From: Bacteroidota bacterium | GTDB lineage: Bacteria; Bacteroidota; Bacteroidia; Flavobacteriales; Flavobacteriaceae | Direction: 5' to 3' | NCBI GenBank assembly: GCA_004356305.1 | Contig: SMXJ01000054.1 | Span: 1 to 11,862 of the forward strand | Length of the DNA stretch: 11,862 nucleotides | In this document: one piece after another, positions 1 to 7,152 of the stretch | Position numbering within the stretch: the stretch's first letter is position 1 | Layout of the letters: every line of letters begins with the position of its first letter | Program-made: the position numbers and the translations under genes | Notes under the pieces: model-generated | The model's input: only the letters and a program-made list of their open reading frames with translations | What the model was told of the DNA's origin: nothing | The model's database searches: none

Positions 1-1707
1 ACCCAGTTCCGCTACCGCTAATTTTTGGTTTTGGACTGGAATTAATATGGTTCCGTAGTCGTATTTGTGATTATTTAATACAAAAGGTTTCATACCCACC
101 TTGGCGCGCAAACCTTTAGACAATATCATATTCAGTGCTTTGGGAGAATAGTATTCATGCCACTCCATCAAATAGGCATAGTTGGAAACTTGTGTCTCCT
201 TACCGGTATGCATTTGAAGGTTGGTTACCTCTGCACCCACATGACTTCGGGACACCGTCGCATAATCCAGATTGAAAGCCAATGGAAAGGTCCAGGCACT
301 TACATCATAAAATAAGCTATCCCTAAATCTTGTACGGCTTTCAAACATCGCATTGATAAGGCGAAGTTGTTTTTGACCCTTCGGAATGATATAATAGTAA
401 CCTTTTATGAAATTCTTACCGTTCGAAGAGAAGTTGCTTTTCAACTCGTGGAATTTGATCTTATGACGCTGTAAGATCTCCGCCAGATGATATGTTTTCG
501 CCCCATCTTTTTCATCTCCAAATACGATCGCACCTCCACTTATAGCCGATTCAATACGCGCGTTGCTGAAAAATTCGCGCTGGTAGTTCAATAATTGTTC
601 TCTCATATTTACCGCCGCGTCGAGGGTGGAAAGAGCTGCCGTAAATTGATTCCTGATGGCAAATGGAAAGGTTAAAATCCCATTATCACTCTCCTGGGCA
701 TGCCCACGGGAAGATGCCTGCTCGAAAAGGATTCCTATGGTCCCGTTGATATCCGGGTAGGTGGATCCTTTTCCGTAGTAAAAATCGTCAAAGTTTTCTT
801 CGGAAAAGTAGAAGCTCCCTAACTTATCAAATGCCTTCACATGATATTTTGCTATGGCCTGAGTTATATCCTGGTTCATTTGTGGTGTTAACGGATGGGT
901 TCGTGACGGTATCCCGGGCTGAAAGAAGAAGCTAGAATTCGTACCCATCTCGTGGTGGTCTGTCAAAATATTAGGATACCAATGGTGAAAGCTTTTTAGA
1001 CGAGCTCTGCTTTCCGGTAACTGCGCCGGAAGCCAATCACGGTTCAGATCAAACCAATAATGATTTGTTCGGCCACCGGGCCAAACTTCGTTGTATTCCC
1101 GATCATTGGGATCTGGATTTATGTTTTTGTTCTTATGAATGTTCGCCCAATATGCGAATCGTTGCAGGCCATCCGGATTAAAAGACGGATCGAAAAGAAT
1201 GACAGTATTAGTTAACAATTCATCGATTTTTGCACCCTCTGCTGCGGCGAGATAATAGGCAGCGACCAGGGATGCGTTAGAACCACTGGGCTCATTTCCG
1301 TGAATAGAAAAGCCTTGGTACACGACGACGGGCATATTCGAAGTATTGAGAGAACCGGAGTTTGCCTCGGTCAATTCAAGGTGATCTTGACGAATACTTT
1401 CAATATTGCTGTGATTGGCCGTCGAAGTAATGGTTAACAGAAGTAATGGTCTGCCTTCAAAGGTGGTCCCCCTGTTTTCGATAGTGATCCGGTCGCTTGC
1501 CTTTGCCAGGGCAAACATATATTGGACTAATTTGTCGTGGGTGACATGCCATTCACCTACTTCATGATTGATGATGCTTTTTGGAGTGGGGATGTTTGGG
1601 TTATAAGTTACATCTTCGGGCAGGTAATAATCCAAATCTACCAGGTAATCCTGGGCATGGGTCACGAGCACACTAAGGAGGAGAAGAAGCGTAGTTAGAT
1701 TTCTCAT
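1..1707 (-). CDS. Secreted M14-family zinc carboxypeptidase (C-terminus beyond window)
   Basis: The reading frame opens with ATG at 1707 and stays open to base 1, giving 569 residues; the 3' end lies outside the window. Residues 1-19 form a signal peptide (MRNLTT, a leucine run, then VTHAQ), so the enzyme is exported. The M14 peptidase domain spans about residues 50-340. It shows the zinc motif HGNEPSG (H136, E139), a DLNRDW segment matching the family's Asn-Arg pair that binds the substrate carboxylate, the third zinc ligand in TDHHEMG (H251 or H252), and the general-base Glu in GILFEQASS (E329). All catalytic elements are therefore present. The roughly 230 residues after the peptidase domain have no assigned function here. 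Related flavobacterial proteins, from memory, run to about 800 residues or more. Exact peptide specificity cannot be read from sequence. It lies downstream of the PUR gene but behind a terminator, so it is probably transcribed separately; no clear promoter was found. Confidence 0.9.
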   Translation of the reverse strand, partial: MRNLTTLLLLLSVLVTHAQDYLVDLDYYLPEDVTYNPNIPTPKSIINHEVGEWHVTHDKLVQYMFALAKASDRITIENRGTTFEGRPLLLLTITSTANHSNIESIRQDHLELTEANSGSLNTSNMPVVVYQGFSIHGNEPSGSNASLVAAYYLAAAEGAKIDELLTNTVILFDPSFNPDGLQRFAYWANIHKNKNINPDPNDREYNEVWPGGRTNHYWFDLNRDWLPAQLPESRARLKSFHHWYPNILTDHHEMGTNSSFFFQPGIPSRTHPLTPQMNQDITQAIAKYHVKAFDKLGSFYFSEENFDDFYYGKGSTYPDINGTIGILFEQASSRGHAQESDNGILTFPFAIRNQFTAALSTLDAAVNMREQLLNYQREFFSNARIESAISGGAIVFGDEKDGAKTYHLAEILQRHKIKFHELKSNFSSNGKNFIKGYYYIIPKGQKQLRLINAMFESRTRFRDSLFYDVSAWTFPLAFNLDYATVSRSHVGAEVTNLQMHTGKETQVSNYAYLMEWHEYYSPKALNMILSKGLRAKVGMKPFVLNNHKYDYGTILIPVQNQKLAVAELG

Positions 1708-1753
1708 AGTATTGGTGTCTTTATTCTATTTAGAATGACAAAACCTTAAAGAT

Positions 1754-1781
1754 AAAAAAACCGCCCCAATTCATGGAGCGG
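1754..1781 (-). terminator. Rho-independent terminator after the PUR-family gene
   Basis: Read on the minus strand, a 7-bp stem (CCGCTCC / GGGGCGG, one T-G wobble) with a 7-nt loop is followed at once by seven Ts. On the plus strand the arms are 1761-1767 and 1775-1781, with the A-run at 1754-1760. It sits 28 bp past the stop of the PUR gene and before the M14 carboxypeptidase start, so it separates the two transcription units. Confidence 0.8.
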
Positions 1782-1809
1782 ATATACTATTTTTAAGAAG
1801 GATTTACAA

Positions 1810-2190
1810 TTAAATATCTTCGAATTCAATATCGGTGAAGCTCGAAGAATCTGTATTTTCATCTTTTACAGCCGCTTCTTCACTATTTTCTTCAGTATTT
1901 TCTTCTCTTTTGTAGTCTTTTTGATGACGTTCACTGATCACTTCCGCGCCTTTTTCATCCAAAATGTATTGAACCATTTCGCTCAAATTATCTTTGAAAT
2001 CTAAAAAATCTTCCTTGTACAGATAGATCTTGTGCTTTTTGTAGTGAAAAGACCCATCATCATTGGTGAATTTCTTGCTTTCGGTAATAGTTAAATAATA
2101 ATCTCCCGCCTTCGTTTCGCGTACATCAAAAAAGTAAGTGCGTCTACCGGCGCGCATCACTTTTGAATGAATTTCTTCTTTCTCCATCAT
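1810..2190 (-). CDS. PUR-alpha-like nucleic-acid-binding protein (DUF3276 family)
   Basis: This small protein of 126 residues matches the Bacteroidota PUR-family (DUF3276) pattern. Residues about 8-76 form one PUR repeat: a beta-rich part with HSKVMRAGRRTYFFDVRET, then DYYLTITESKK, a KKHKIYLYKED strand, and a helix (FKDNLSEMVQYILDEKG). PUR repeats bind single-stranded DNA or RNA and normally pair, so a single-repeat protein probably works as a dimer (family knowledge, not visible here). Residues 90-126 are a charged, Glu-rich tail that is likely disordered and ends in the acidic FEDI. Translation may begin at either of two consecutive ATGs (2190 or 2187). The gene lies 77 bp downstream of the ABC exporter on the same strand and is followed by a terminator, so the two may form an operon. 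The cellular role is not established. Confidence 0.85.
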   Translation of the reverse strand: MMEKEEIHSKVMRAGRRTYFFDVRETKAGDYYLTITESKKFTNDDGSFHYKKHKIYLYKEDFLDFKDNLSEMVQYILDEKGAEVISERHQKDYKREENTEENSEEAAVKDENTDSSSFTDIEFEDI

Positions 2191-2267
2191 AATTTCTGAC
2201 TCTTTTGGTTAATTTTTAAATCGTAGAGCCAAAAATCTAAAAAAAAACCTAATAAGCAAAGGAAAGA

Positions 2268-4019
2268 CTACATTTCTTTTTCGAGAAGTTGTTTGTGGTA
2301 TAAATTTTTGTAGTATCCATCGCTGTTTATTAGCTGATTATGAGAGCCTTGCTGTATAATAACTCCATCTTCTAACACGATGATCTTGTCTGCATTTTTT
2401 ACCGAAGAAACACGGTGACTCACAATAAGTGTTGTTTTATTCTCGGATACAAGCCCCAGGTTTTGGAGGATCTCCTCTTCAGTTTCTGTATCTACAGCGC
2501 TCAGGCAATCGTCTAACAATAATATTTTTGGGTTTTTGATAATGGCACGGGCAATTGATACCCGTTGTTTTTGTCCACCACTTAGGGTGATCCCTCTTTC
2601 TCCTAAAATTGTTTCATACCCCTTACTGAAGCCTTCGATATTTCGGTGCAAGGCAGCGTTCTTCGCGGCTATTATTACATCATCATCTGTCGCATCCTTA
2701 CGACCAAATTTAATGTTGTTGCTTATGGTATCACTGAATAAAAAGGCGTCCTGAGGTACATAACCAATACTGTTCCGAAGGTCTTCAAGATCGATATCCT
2801 TGGCTGCGATATCATCCACGGTATAACTACCCTGCTCAACATCATATAACCTGGTGATTAGTTCCAGAATGGTGGATTTCCCGGAACCGGTATTACCTAT
2901 AATGGCAAGGGTTTCACCTGGGCTGACAAAGAATGAAACTTCCTTTAAAGCCGTTATATGGGTGTCGGGATAGGTAAAACTCACATTTTTAAATTCAATT
3001 TTACCTATCACATTTGTCCGGGTGGTGGCAGTATTGATAATTTCCGGCTGTTCTTTCAGGAATTCATTGATCCGTTTTTGAGAGGCTTCAGCCTGTTGCA
3101 CCATTGAGGAAACCCATCCCACAATAGCCACGGGCCAGGTGAGCATATTTACATAAATAAGGAATTCGACTATGGTCCCAAAGTCAATTTTCCCTTCGAT
3201 GTATTGGTTACCCCCCACATAGACTACCAACAAGTTGCTCGCGCCGATCAAAAGGATCATCAAAGGAAAAAACAGGGCCTGAACTTTGGTGAGGTCTATG
3301 TTCTTTTCTTTACTACCATCCGCAAGTTTTTCAAAATCTATTTGGGTCCTGCCTTCAATTCCGTAGGCTTTGATCACTGAGATTCCGCTGAAACTCTCTT
3401 GTGTAAAGGTGGTAAGCTTCGATAAATACTGTTGTACTACCGTACTGCGTTTATGGATAGCTATACTTAATCTGTAGATAGTAATTGAAAGTATGGGTAA
3501 GGGCGCCACCGCATACAGGGTCAAAAGGGGGGCTGAATAAGCCATATAACTTATAGCTAAGATAAACAAGGTGATGGTGGTTGTACTGTACATCAAAGCG
3601 GGACCCGCGTACATTCGCACTTTGGAGATGTCTTCGCTAATCCGACTCATCAGATCTCCGGTGCGGTTTAGCTTATAAAAGCTTAGGGAGAGTTTTTCGT
3701 ATTGTTCAAAAACCACGTTTTTCAAGTCGAACTCAATGTTGCGGGAAACCACAATAATGGTCTGACGCATTAAAAAAGTAAAAAAAGCCGAAAGCAATGC
3801 CGCGCCTAATATGAGAAGAATGTTTTCGAGCAGCACAGCTTTTAGCACTTCCCGGGTAATTTCGCCATTAAAACTACTTTGTACAGCATCCACAGAGTCC
3901 CCGATCTTCGCTGGAACGATAATTCGAAACATGGTGGCAACGACTGTGATAATCAATCCTAACAAAAGACGCCACTTGTACTTGATGAAAAATTGATTGA
4001 GGAAACGTAATTCTTTCAC
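2268..4019 (-). CDS. ABC exporter half-transporter (fused membrane and ATPase domains), Walker B Glu replaced by Asp
   Basis: At 583 residues it has the size of an MsbA/BmrA-type half-exporter. Residues about 1-320 hold the six-helix membrane domain; residues 340-583 hold the ATPase. Visible ATPase motifs are the A-loop Tyr (Y350), Walker A GNTGSGKS (375-382), the Q-loop (Q423), the X-loop GERG (473-476), signature LSGGQ (479-483), Walker B ILLLDD (499-504), D-loop SAVD (507-510) and the switch His (H535). The residue after the Walker B Asp, normally the catalytic Glu, is Asp (D504). This DDCLSAVD form is typical of the degenerate-site half of heterodimeric exporters such as TM287 and BmrC/YheI, yet no partner lies in the window. 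The start is GTG at 4017-4019. An in-frame stop lies only 10 bp upstream and no ATG intervenes, so GTG is the only plausible full-length start. The substrate is unknown; drug or lipid export is the family expectation. Confidence 0.92.
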   Translation of the reverse strand: MKELRFLNQFFIKYKWRLLLGLIITVVATMFRIIVPAKIGDSVDAVQSSFNGEITREVLKAVLLENILLILGAALLSAFFTFLMRQTIIVVSRNIEFDLKNVVFEQYEKLSLSFYKLNRTGDLMSRISEDISKVRMYAGPALMYSTTTITLFILAISYMAYSAPLLTLYAVAPLPILSITIYRLSIAIHKRSTVVQQYLSKLTTFTQESFSGISVIKAYGIEGRTQIDFEKLADGSKEKNIDLTKVQALFFPLMILLIGASNLLVVYVGGNQYIEGKIDFGTIVEFLIYVNMLTWPVAIVGWVSSMVQQAEASQKRINEFLKEQPEIINTATTRTNVIGKIEFKNVSFTYPDTHITALKEVSFFVSPGETLAIIGNTGSGKSTILELITRLYDVEQGSYTVDDIAAKDIDLEDLRNSIGYVPQDAFLFSDTISNNIKFGRKDATDDDVIIAAKNAALHRNIEGFSKGYETILGERGITLSGGQKQRVSIARAIIKNPKILLLDDCLSAVDTETEEEILQNLGLVSENKTTLIVSHRVSSVKNADKIIVLEDGVIIQQGSHNQLINSDGYYKNLYHKQLLEKEM

Positions 4020-4060
4020 TGAGGGAACTTATTAACAAATTCTTAATTTTAAGCTAATTT

Positions 4061-4092
4061 TTTGCGATATCCTTAATATTCAACTAGTTTTG
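4061..4092 (+). promoter_or_regulatory. Bacteroidota-type promoter (-33 TTTG / -7 TAGTTTTG) of the Leu dehydrogenase gene
   Basis: TTTG at 4061-4064 and TAGTTTTG at 4085-4092 are separated by 20 bp. They match the -33 (TTG) and -7 (TAnnTTTG) elements of the primary sigma factor of Bacteroidota exactly. Transcription would begin near 4098-4100, leaving a leader of about 28 nt before the ATG at 4127. No Shine-Dalgarno sequence is seen, as is usual in this phylum. Confidence 0.75.
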
Positions 4093-4126
4093 CACACCCT
4101 TTTTATGGATATATAATATTTAATGT

Positions 4127-5224
4127 ATGGTGACTGAGGTAGTTAAGATTAAAGATCTTAAAAAATTAGCTCCGGTTTTTGGACAATTGTCCTTTGAAAA
4201 TCACGAGCAAATCGTTTTCTGTAACGACAAAGATACTGGATTAAAAGCAATAATTAGTATACACAATACCGTTCTGGGACCCGCCTTAGGGGGTACCAGA
4301 ATGTGGAATTACAGTACCGAGTGGCATGCGTTGAATGACGTACTTCGTTTATCTCGCGGAATGACCTATAAATCGGCTATCACCGGCCTTAACCTGGGCG
4401 GTGGAAAGGCGGTGATCATCGGCGATGCCAAAACCCAAAAAAATCCTGAATTGATGTTGCGTTTCGGAGAGTTTGTCCATTCTTTAGGTGGAAGATATAT
4501 AACAGCGGCAGATGTCGGGATGGTTACCGGTGATATGGATTTGATACGAACTGTCACACCTTATGTTACTGGAATTTCCGAAGAAAAAGGGGGCGCTGGC
4601 AACCCATCTCCTATTACCGCTTATGGTGTTTTTATGGGAATGAAAGCAGCGTCGAAATTCAAATTTGGAAGTGATGACCTCGAAGATAAAGTGGTCTATG
4701 TTGAAGGGATTGGAAATGTAGGAGAAGCACTGGTCGAGCATTTATGCAATGAAGGCGCTAAAATATACATCAGCGACATCGATCAGGATCGCCTGGAGGA
4801 AGTTCGGGATAAATATAGTGCCACAATTTATGATGGAAATAATCTTCATGCGGAAGAAATGGACATTTATTCACCCTGTGCTTTGGGTGCAACCATAAAT
4901 GACGTGACCATCGATCAATTGAAGGCCAAAGTAATCGCCGGAGCTGCAAACAACCAGTTGGCTGATGAGGAAAAACATGGATTACTTTTGCGCGAAAAAG
5001 GAATAGTATACGCACCGGATTTTTTGATCAATGCTGGTGGAATTATTAGCGTATATGCCGAATTAGAGAATTACGGTAAACAAGAAATTATCCGTAAGAC
5101 CGAGAATATTTTCAATACTACTCTTGAGATCTTAAGCAATGCTGAAACCAATGAAATATCTACGCATCAAGCTGCTTTAGACATCGCTCAGGCGAAAATT
5201 GATATCCGTAAAAGAGAAAACTAA
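4127..5224 (+). CDS. Leucine/branched-chain amino acid dehydrogenase (Glu/Leu/Phe/Val dehydrogenase family)
   Basis: This 365-residue enzyme has the length and motifs of leucine dehydrogenase, which reversibly deaminates leucine, valine and isoleucine to their 2-oxo acids with NAD+, linking branched-chain amino acid breakdown to ammonium. The N-terminal catalytic domain shows GPALGGTRMW (51-60), the substrate-carboxylate Lys in MTYKSA (K82), the catalytic Lys in GGGKAVI (K94) and the catalytic Asp in TAADVG (D129). The spacing is the same as K68/K80/D115 of the Geobacillus enzyme. The Rossmann domain carries the dinucleotide loop GIGNVG (194-199), followed by acidic residues (ISDID) that favour NAD over NADP. 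NAGGIISVYAE (302-312) is the conserved C-terminal hinge region. The gene has its own promoter and is divergent from the ABC exporter. Leucine versus valine preference cannot be settled by eye. Phenylalanine dehydrogenase is less likely. Confidence 0.93.
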   Translation: MVTEVVKIKDLKKLAPVFGQLSFENHEQIVFCNDKDTGLKAIISIHNTVLGPALGGTRMWNYSTEWHALNDVLRLSRGMTYKSAITGLNLGGGKAVIIGDAKTQKNPELMLRFGEFVHSLGGRYITAADVGMVTGDMDLIRTVTPYVTGISEEKGGAGNPSPITAYGVFMGMKAASKFKFGSDDLEDKVVYVEGIGNVGEALVEHLCNEGAKIYISDIDQDRLEEVRDKYSATIYDGNNLHAEEMDIYSPCALGATINDVTIDQLKAKVIAGAANNQLADEEKHGLLLREKGIVYAPDFLINAGGIISVYAELENYGKQEIIRKTENIFNTTLEILSNAETNEISTHQAALDIAQAKIDIRKREN

Positions 5225-5241
5225 AATTAGTTTTTAATACA

Positions 5242-5249
5242 TATATTTG
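5242..5249 (+). promoter_or_regulatory. Putative -7 element (TATATTTG) upstream of nusB
   Basis: TATATTTG matches the Bacteroidota -7 consensus TAnnTTTG exactly and lies 55 bp before the preferred nusB ATG at 5305. No good TTG -33 element is found 19-21 bp upstream, so the promoter is incomplete by consensus. If used, transcription would begin near 5255-5257. The GTG at 5260 would then lie almost at the RNA 5' end, which argues for the ATG at 5305 as the translation start. Confidence 0.45.
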
Positions 5250-5304
5250 CAGCGCACAGGTGATCACTTATGCGTTGTTAATTAGACAAAGTTCTTTTTC
5301 AGAT

Positions 5305-6249
5305 ATGCTTACAAGAAGACATATAAGAGTAAAAGTATTACAGTCGTTATATGCATTTTATCTATCCGATGACTCCAGTCTTGATAAGCAAGAGAAATTT
5401 CTGAAACACAGCATCGTTCAGATGCTGGAACTCCACGCATTGTTGCTTCAATTACTTGTGGATCTGAGGGATCACGCAGACAATTACATGAAAAAATCCC
5501 AGGTCAAACACCTGGCTACGGAACAGGAAAAAAACCCCAGTCGCTCCTTTGTGGACAATAAAGTGATCGATCTACTGGCAAAAAATGAATCGCTTTCACA
5601 ATTCCTTCAGAATAAAAAATTAGACAACTGGAAAAATGACAATGAATATATAGCCATCCTGTTCAATGAATTGAAAGAACAAGACTGGTATGATGAGTAC
5701 TTAGAGAACAAAAACCACAATTTTAAGGAAGACCAGGATTTTGTGCTTCGGTTGTACAGGGAAGTAATTGCACCGAATGAAAAATTATACGAGTATATAG
5801 AAGACACCCGACTGACTTGGATAGACGATTTCCCTTTGGTAAATATGTCTATTGTGAAAATGCTTTCGAAAATTTCAGAAAGCAATACATCCTACATTTT
5901 TAGCCCTGATGTATATAAAAATGAAGAAGATGAACAATTCAGTATAGATCTGCTCCAAAAAGTGATATTGAATGACGACAAACTCTCTGCTCAAATTGAC
6001 GATAAAACCCCCAATTGGGATAAGGATCGCATTGCCGAGATCGATATGATCCTACTTAAAATGGGTATAGCCGAGTTCCTTTATTTTTCCAGTATTCCCA
6101 TTAAAGTTACCATTAACGAATACCTGGAAGTTTCGAAGGAGTACTCCACACCTAAGAGTAGTCTTTTTATCAATGGGATCCTGGATAAATTGGTAAAAGA
6201 GTTCATTGCAGACAATAAATTGAACAAAAGTGGTCGTGGCCTTCGATAA
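5305..6249 (+). CDS. nusB: Transcription antitermination factor NusB (long Bacteroidota form)
   Basis: NusB binds boxA RNA together with NusE (ribosomal protein S10) and suppresses premature termination, mainly in rRNA operons; it is cytoplasmic. The protein from ATG 5305 has 314 residues, against about 140 in E. coli. The N-terminus MLTRRHIRVKVLQSLYAFY is the characteristic NusB opening helix. The classical C-terminal domain is in roughly the last 110 residues: NWDKDRIAEIDMILLKMGIAEF, then SIPIKVTINEYLEVSKEYS and SSLFINGILDKL. The long, charged middle part (about residues 40-200) is the extension seen in Bacteroidota NusB and has no assigned role. The frame can be extended 15 codons to GTG at 5260. 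I prefer 5305 because the conserved domain begins there and a -7 element sits just upstream. It appears to head an operon with the next two genes. Confidence 0.9.
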   Translation: MLTRRHIRVKVLQSLYAFYLSDDSSLDKQEKFLKHSIVQMLELHALLLQLLVDLRDHADNYMKKSQVKHLATEQEKNPSRSFVDNKVIDLLAKNESLSQFLQNKKLDNWKNDNEYIAILFNELKEQDWYDEYLENKNHNFKEDQDFVLRLYREVIAPNEKLYEYIEDTRLTWIDDFPLVNMSIVKMLSKISESNTSYIFSPDVYKNEEDEQFSIDLLQKVILNDDKLSAQIDDKTPNWDKDRIAEIDMILLKMGIAEFLYFSSIPIKVTINEYLEVSKEYSTPKSSLFINGILDKLVKEFIADNKLNKSGRGLR

Positions 6250-6298
6250 GTACAAAAAAATCTTTATTTTAGCCACTCTTTAATTCAAATATTATATA

Positions 6299-6778
6299 AT
6301 GAAAAAATCAATTTTTATACTAGCGGCAGTAGCATTAGTAGCATTTACATCTTGTAAGGAAAATGCAGCTGACAAGGTAAGTGAAGAAAATGTAGCAGCA
6401 GCAGCTGAACGTGATGCCGAGGCAACAAAGTTTCCGGTAATGGTCTTTGAAGAGTCTGAATTCGACTTCGGAACCATCGACCAGGGAACTCCACAAGAAC
6501 ATGTGTTTAAATTCACAAACACAGGAGATGCAGACCTAATTATTGTGGATGCAAAAAGTAGCTGTGGATGTACGGTTCCTGAATACACAAAAGATCCTGT
6601 TGCTCCCGGAGCCACCGGTGAATTATTGGTAAAGTTCAATGGAAGTGGTAAAAACCAGGTGAGTAAGACAGTGACGATCACTGCGAATACTAAAACCGGT
6701 AAAGAAACCATTAAGATCAAAGCTTTTGTAAAACCAAAAGAAGGAGCCTCGTCAGGATCTCCTATTCAAACTAAATAA
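6299..6778 (+). CDS. DUF1573-domain lipoprotein
   Basis: A 159-residue envelope protein. Residues 1-18 form a lipoprotein signal with the lipobox ending AFTSC (lipidated Cys19). The next residues, KEN, loosely resemble the K-(D/E) export signal that sends Bacteroidota lipoproteins to the surface; this is only suggestive. After an Ala/Glu-rich linker (20-44), residues about 48-145 form one DUF1573 beta-sandwich with FDFGTIDQGTPQEHVFKFTNTG, the signature SSCGCTVPEY (Cys89 and Cys91) and GATGELLVKFN. The fold resembles ASPM-SPD2-Hydin immunoglobulin-like domains, and no molecular function is established for it. It starts 49 bp after nusB and ends 12 bp before yajC. It is therefore probably co-transcribed with both, an arrangement I recall as common in Flavobacteriia. 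The tail (residues 146-159) is Ser/Gly/Lys-rich and likely flexible. Confidence 0.88.
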   Translation: MKKSIFILAAVALVAFTSCKENAADKVSEENVAAAAERDAEATKFPVMVFEESEFDFGTIDQGTPQEHVFKFTNTGDADLIIVDAKSSCGCTVPEYTKDPVAPGATGELLVKFNGSGKNQVSKTVTITANTKTGKETIKIKAFVKPKEGASSGSPIQTK

Positions 6779-6790
6779 GCCAAGTTACAA

Positions 6791-7069
6791 ATGGATAATC
6801 TCTTAGGCCCATTACTCTTATTTTCTGTTTTTATCGTTTTCTTTATCGTGCTTCCGCAACGAAAGAAAATGAAGCAGGAAAAAAAGTTCTATAGTGAATT
6901 AAAAAGAGGGACGAAAGTGATTACTAATGGTGGTTTACACGGAAAAGTCCTGGATATTAATGACGATGGCACCATTATTATTGAAACCGGTGCCGGAAAA
7001 ATGAAATTCGAAAGGACAGCCATTTCAGTGGAGATGAGCAATAAGTTAAACGCACCTAAGAATAAGTAA
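6791..7069 (+). CDS. yajC: Sec translocon accessory subunit YajC
   Basis: YajC is a small inner-membrane protein that associates with SecDF and the SecYEG translocon. This copy has 92 residues, a normal size. One membrane helix lies at about residues 5-21 (LGPLLLFSVFIVFFIVL). It is followed by the hallmark PQRKKMKQEKKF, then a short cytoplasmic domain with GTKVITNGGLHGKVLDI and the strand GTIIIETGAGKMKFERTAI typical of the family. It starts 12 bp after the DUF1573 lipoprotein gene and is the last gene of the likely nusB operon, with a strong terminator 13 bp past its stop. Confidence 0.95.
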   Translation: MDNLLGPLLLFSVFIVFFIVLPQRKKMKQEKKFYSELKRGTKVITNGGLHGKVLDINDDGTIIIETGAGKMKFERTAISVEMSNKLNAPKNK

Positions 7070-7081
7070 TTCACTGCATAC

Positions 7082-7127
7082 CGAAATAAAAAAACCTTCA
7101 GTTATTGCTGAAGGTTTTTTTATTTCG
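7082..7127. terminator. Bidirectional rho-independent terminator between yajC and pepT
   Basis: A perfect inverted repeat has 20-bp arms at 7082-7101 and 7108-7127 around a 6-nt loop (TTATTG). The core stem is CCTTCAG/CTGAAGG, flanked by seven As on the left and seven Ts on the right, so it works as a terminator on either strand. It lies 13 bp past the yajC stop and 26 bp past the pepT stop, between two convergent genes. Confidence 0.95.
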
Positions 7128-7152
7128 ACAATTGTCTGGTCCTGAAATTGCA

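Noticed and set aside
2229..2262. Minus-strand run of nine Ts downstream of the ABC exporter as a terminator
   Set aside because: Only a three-base-pair stem (CCT/AGG) precedes the T-run, so read-through into the PUR gene is more likely.
2536..2754. Plus-strand open frame opposite the ABC exporter
   Set aside because: It is antisense to the conserved ATPase motifs and shows no protein-like features.
5217..5234. AT-rich hairpin (AAAACTA / TAGTTTT) overlapping the Leu dehydrogenase stop codon as a terminator
   Set aside because: The stem has 7 bp with a single G-C pair and a 4-nt loop; it is too weak to call a terminator.
5260..5304. Upstream GTG start extending NusB by 15 codons
   Set aside because: The conserved NusB N-terminal helix begins at the ATG at 5305, and a -7 element at 5242-5249 places the likely transcription start almost at 5260, leaving no leader.
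6292..6720. Minus-strand 142-codon frame opposite the DUF1573 lipoprotein
   Set aside because: The plus-strand frame has a lipobox, a DUF1573 signature and operon context; the reverse frame has none of these.
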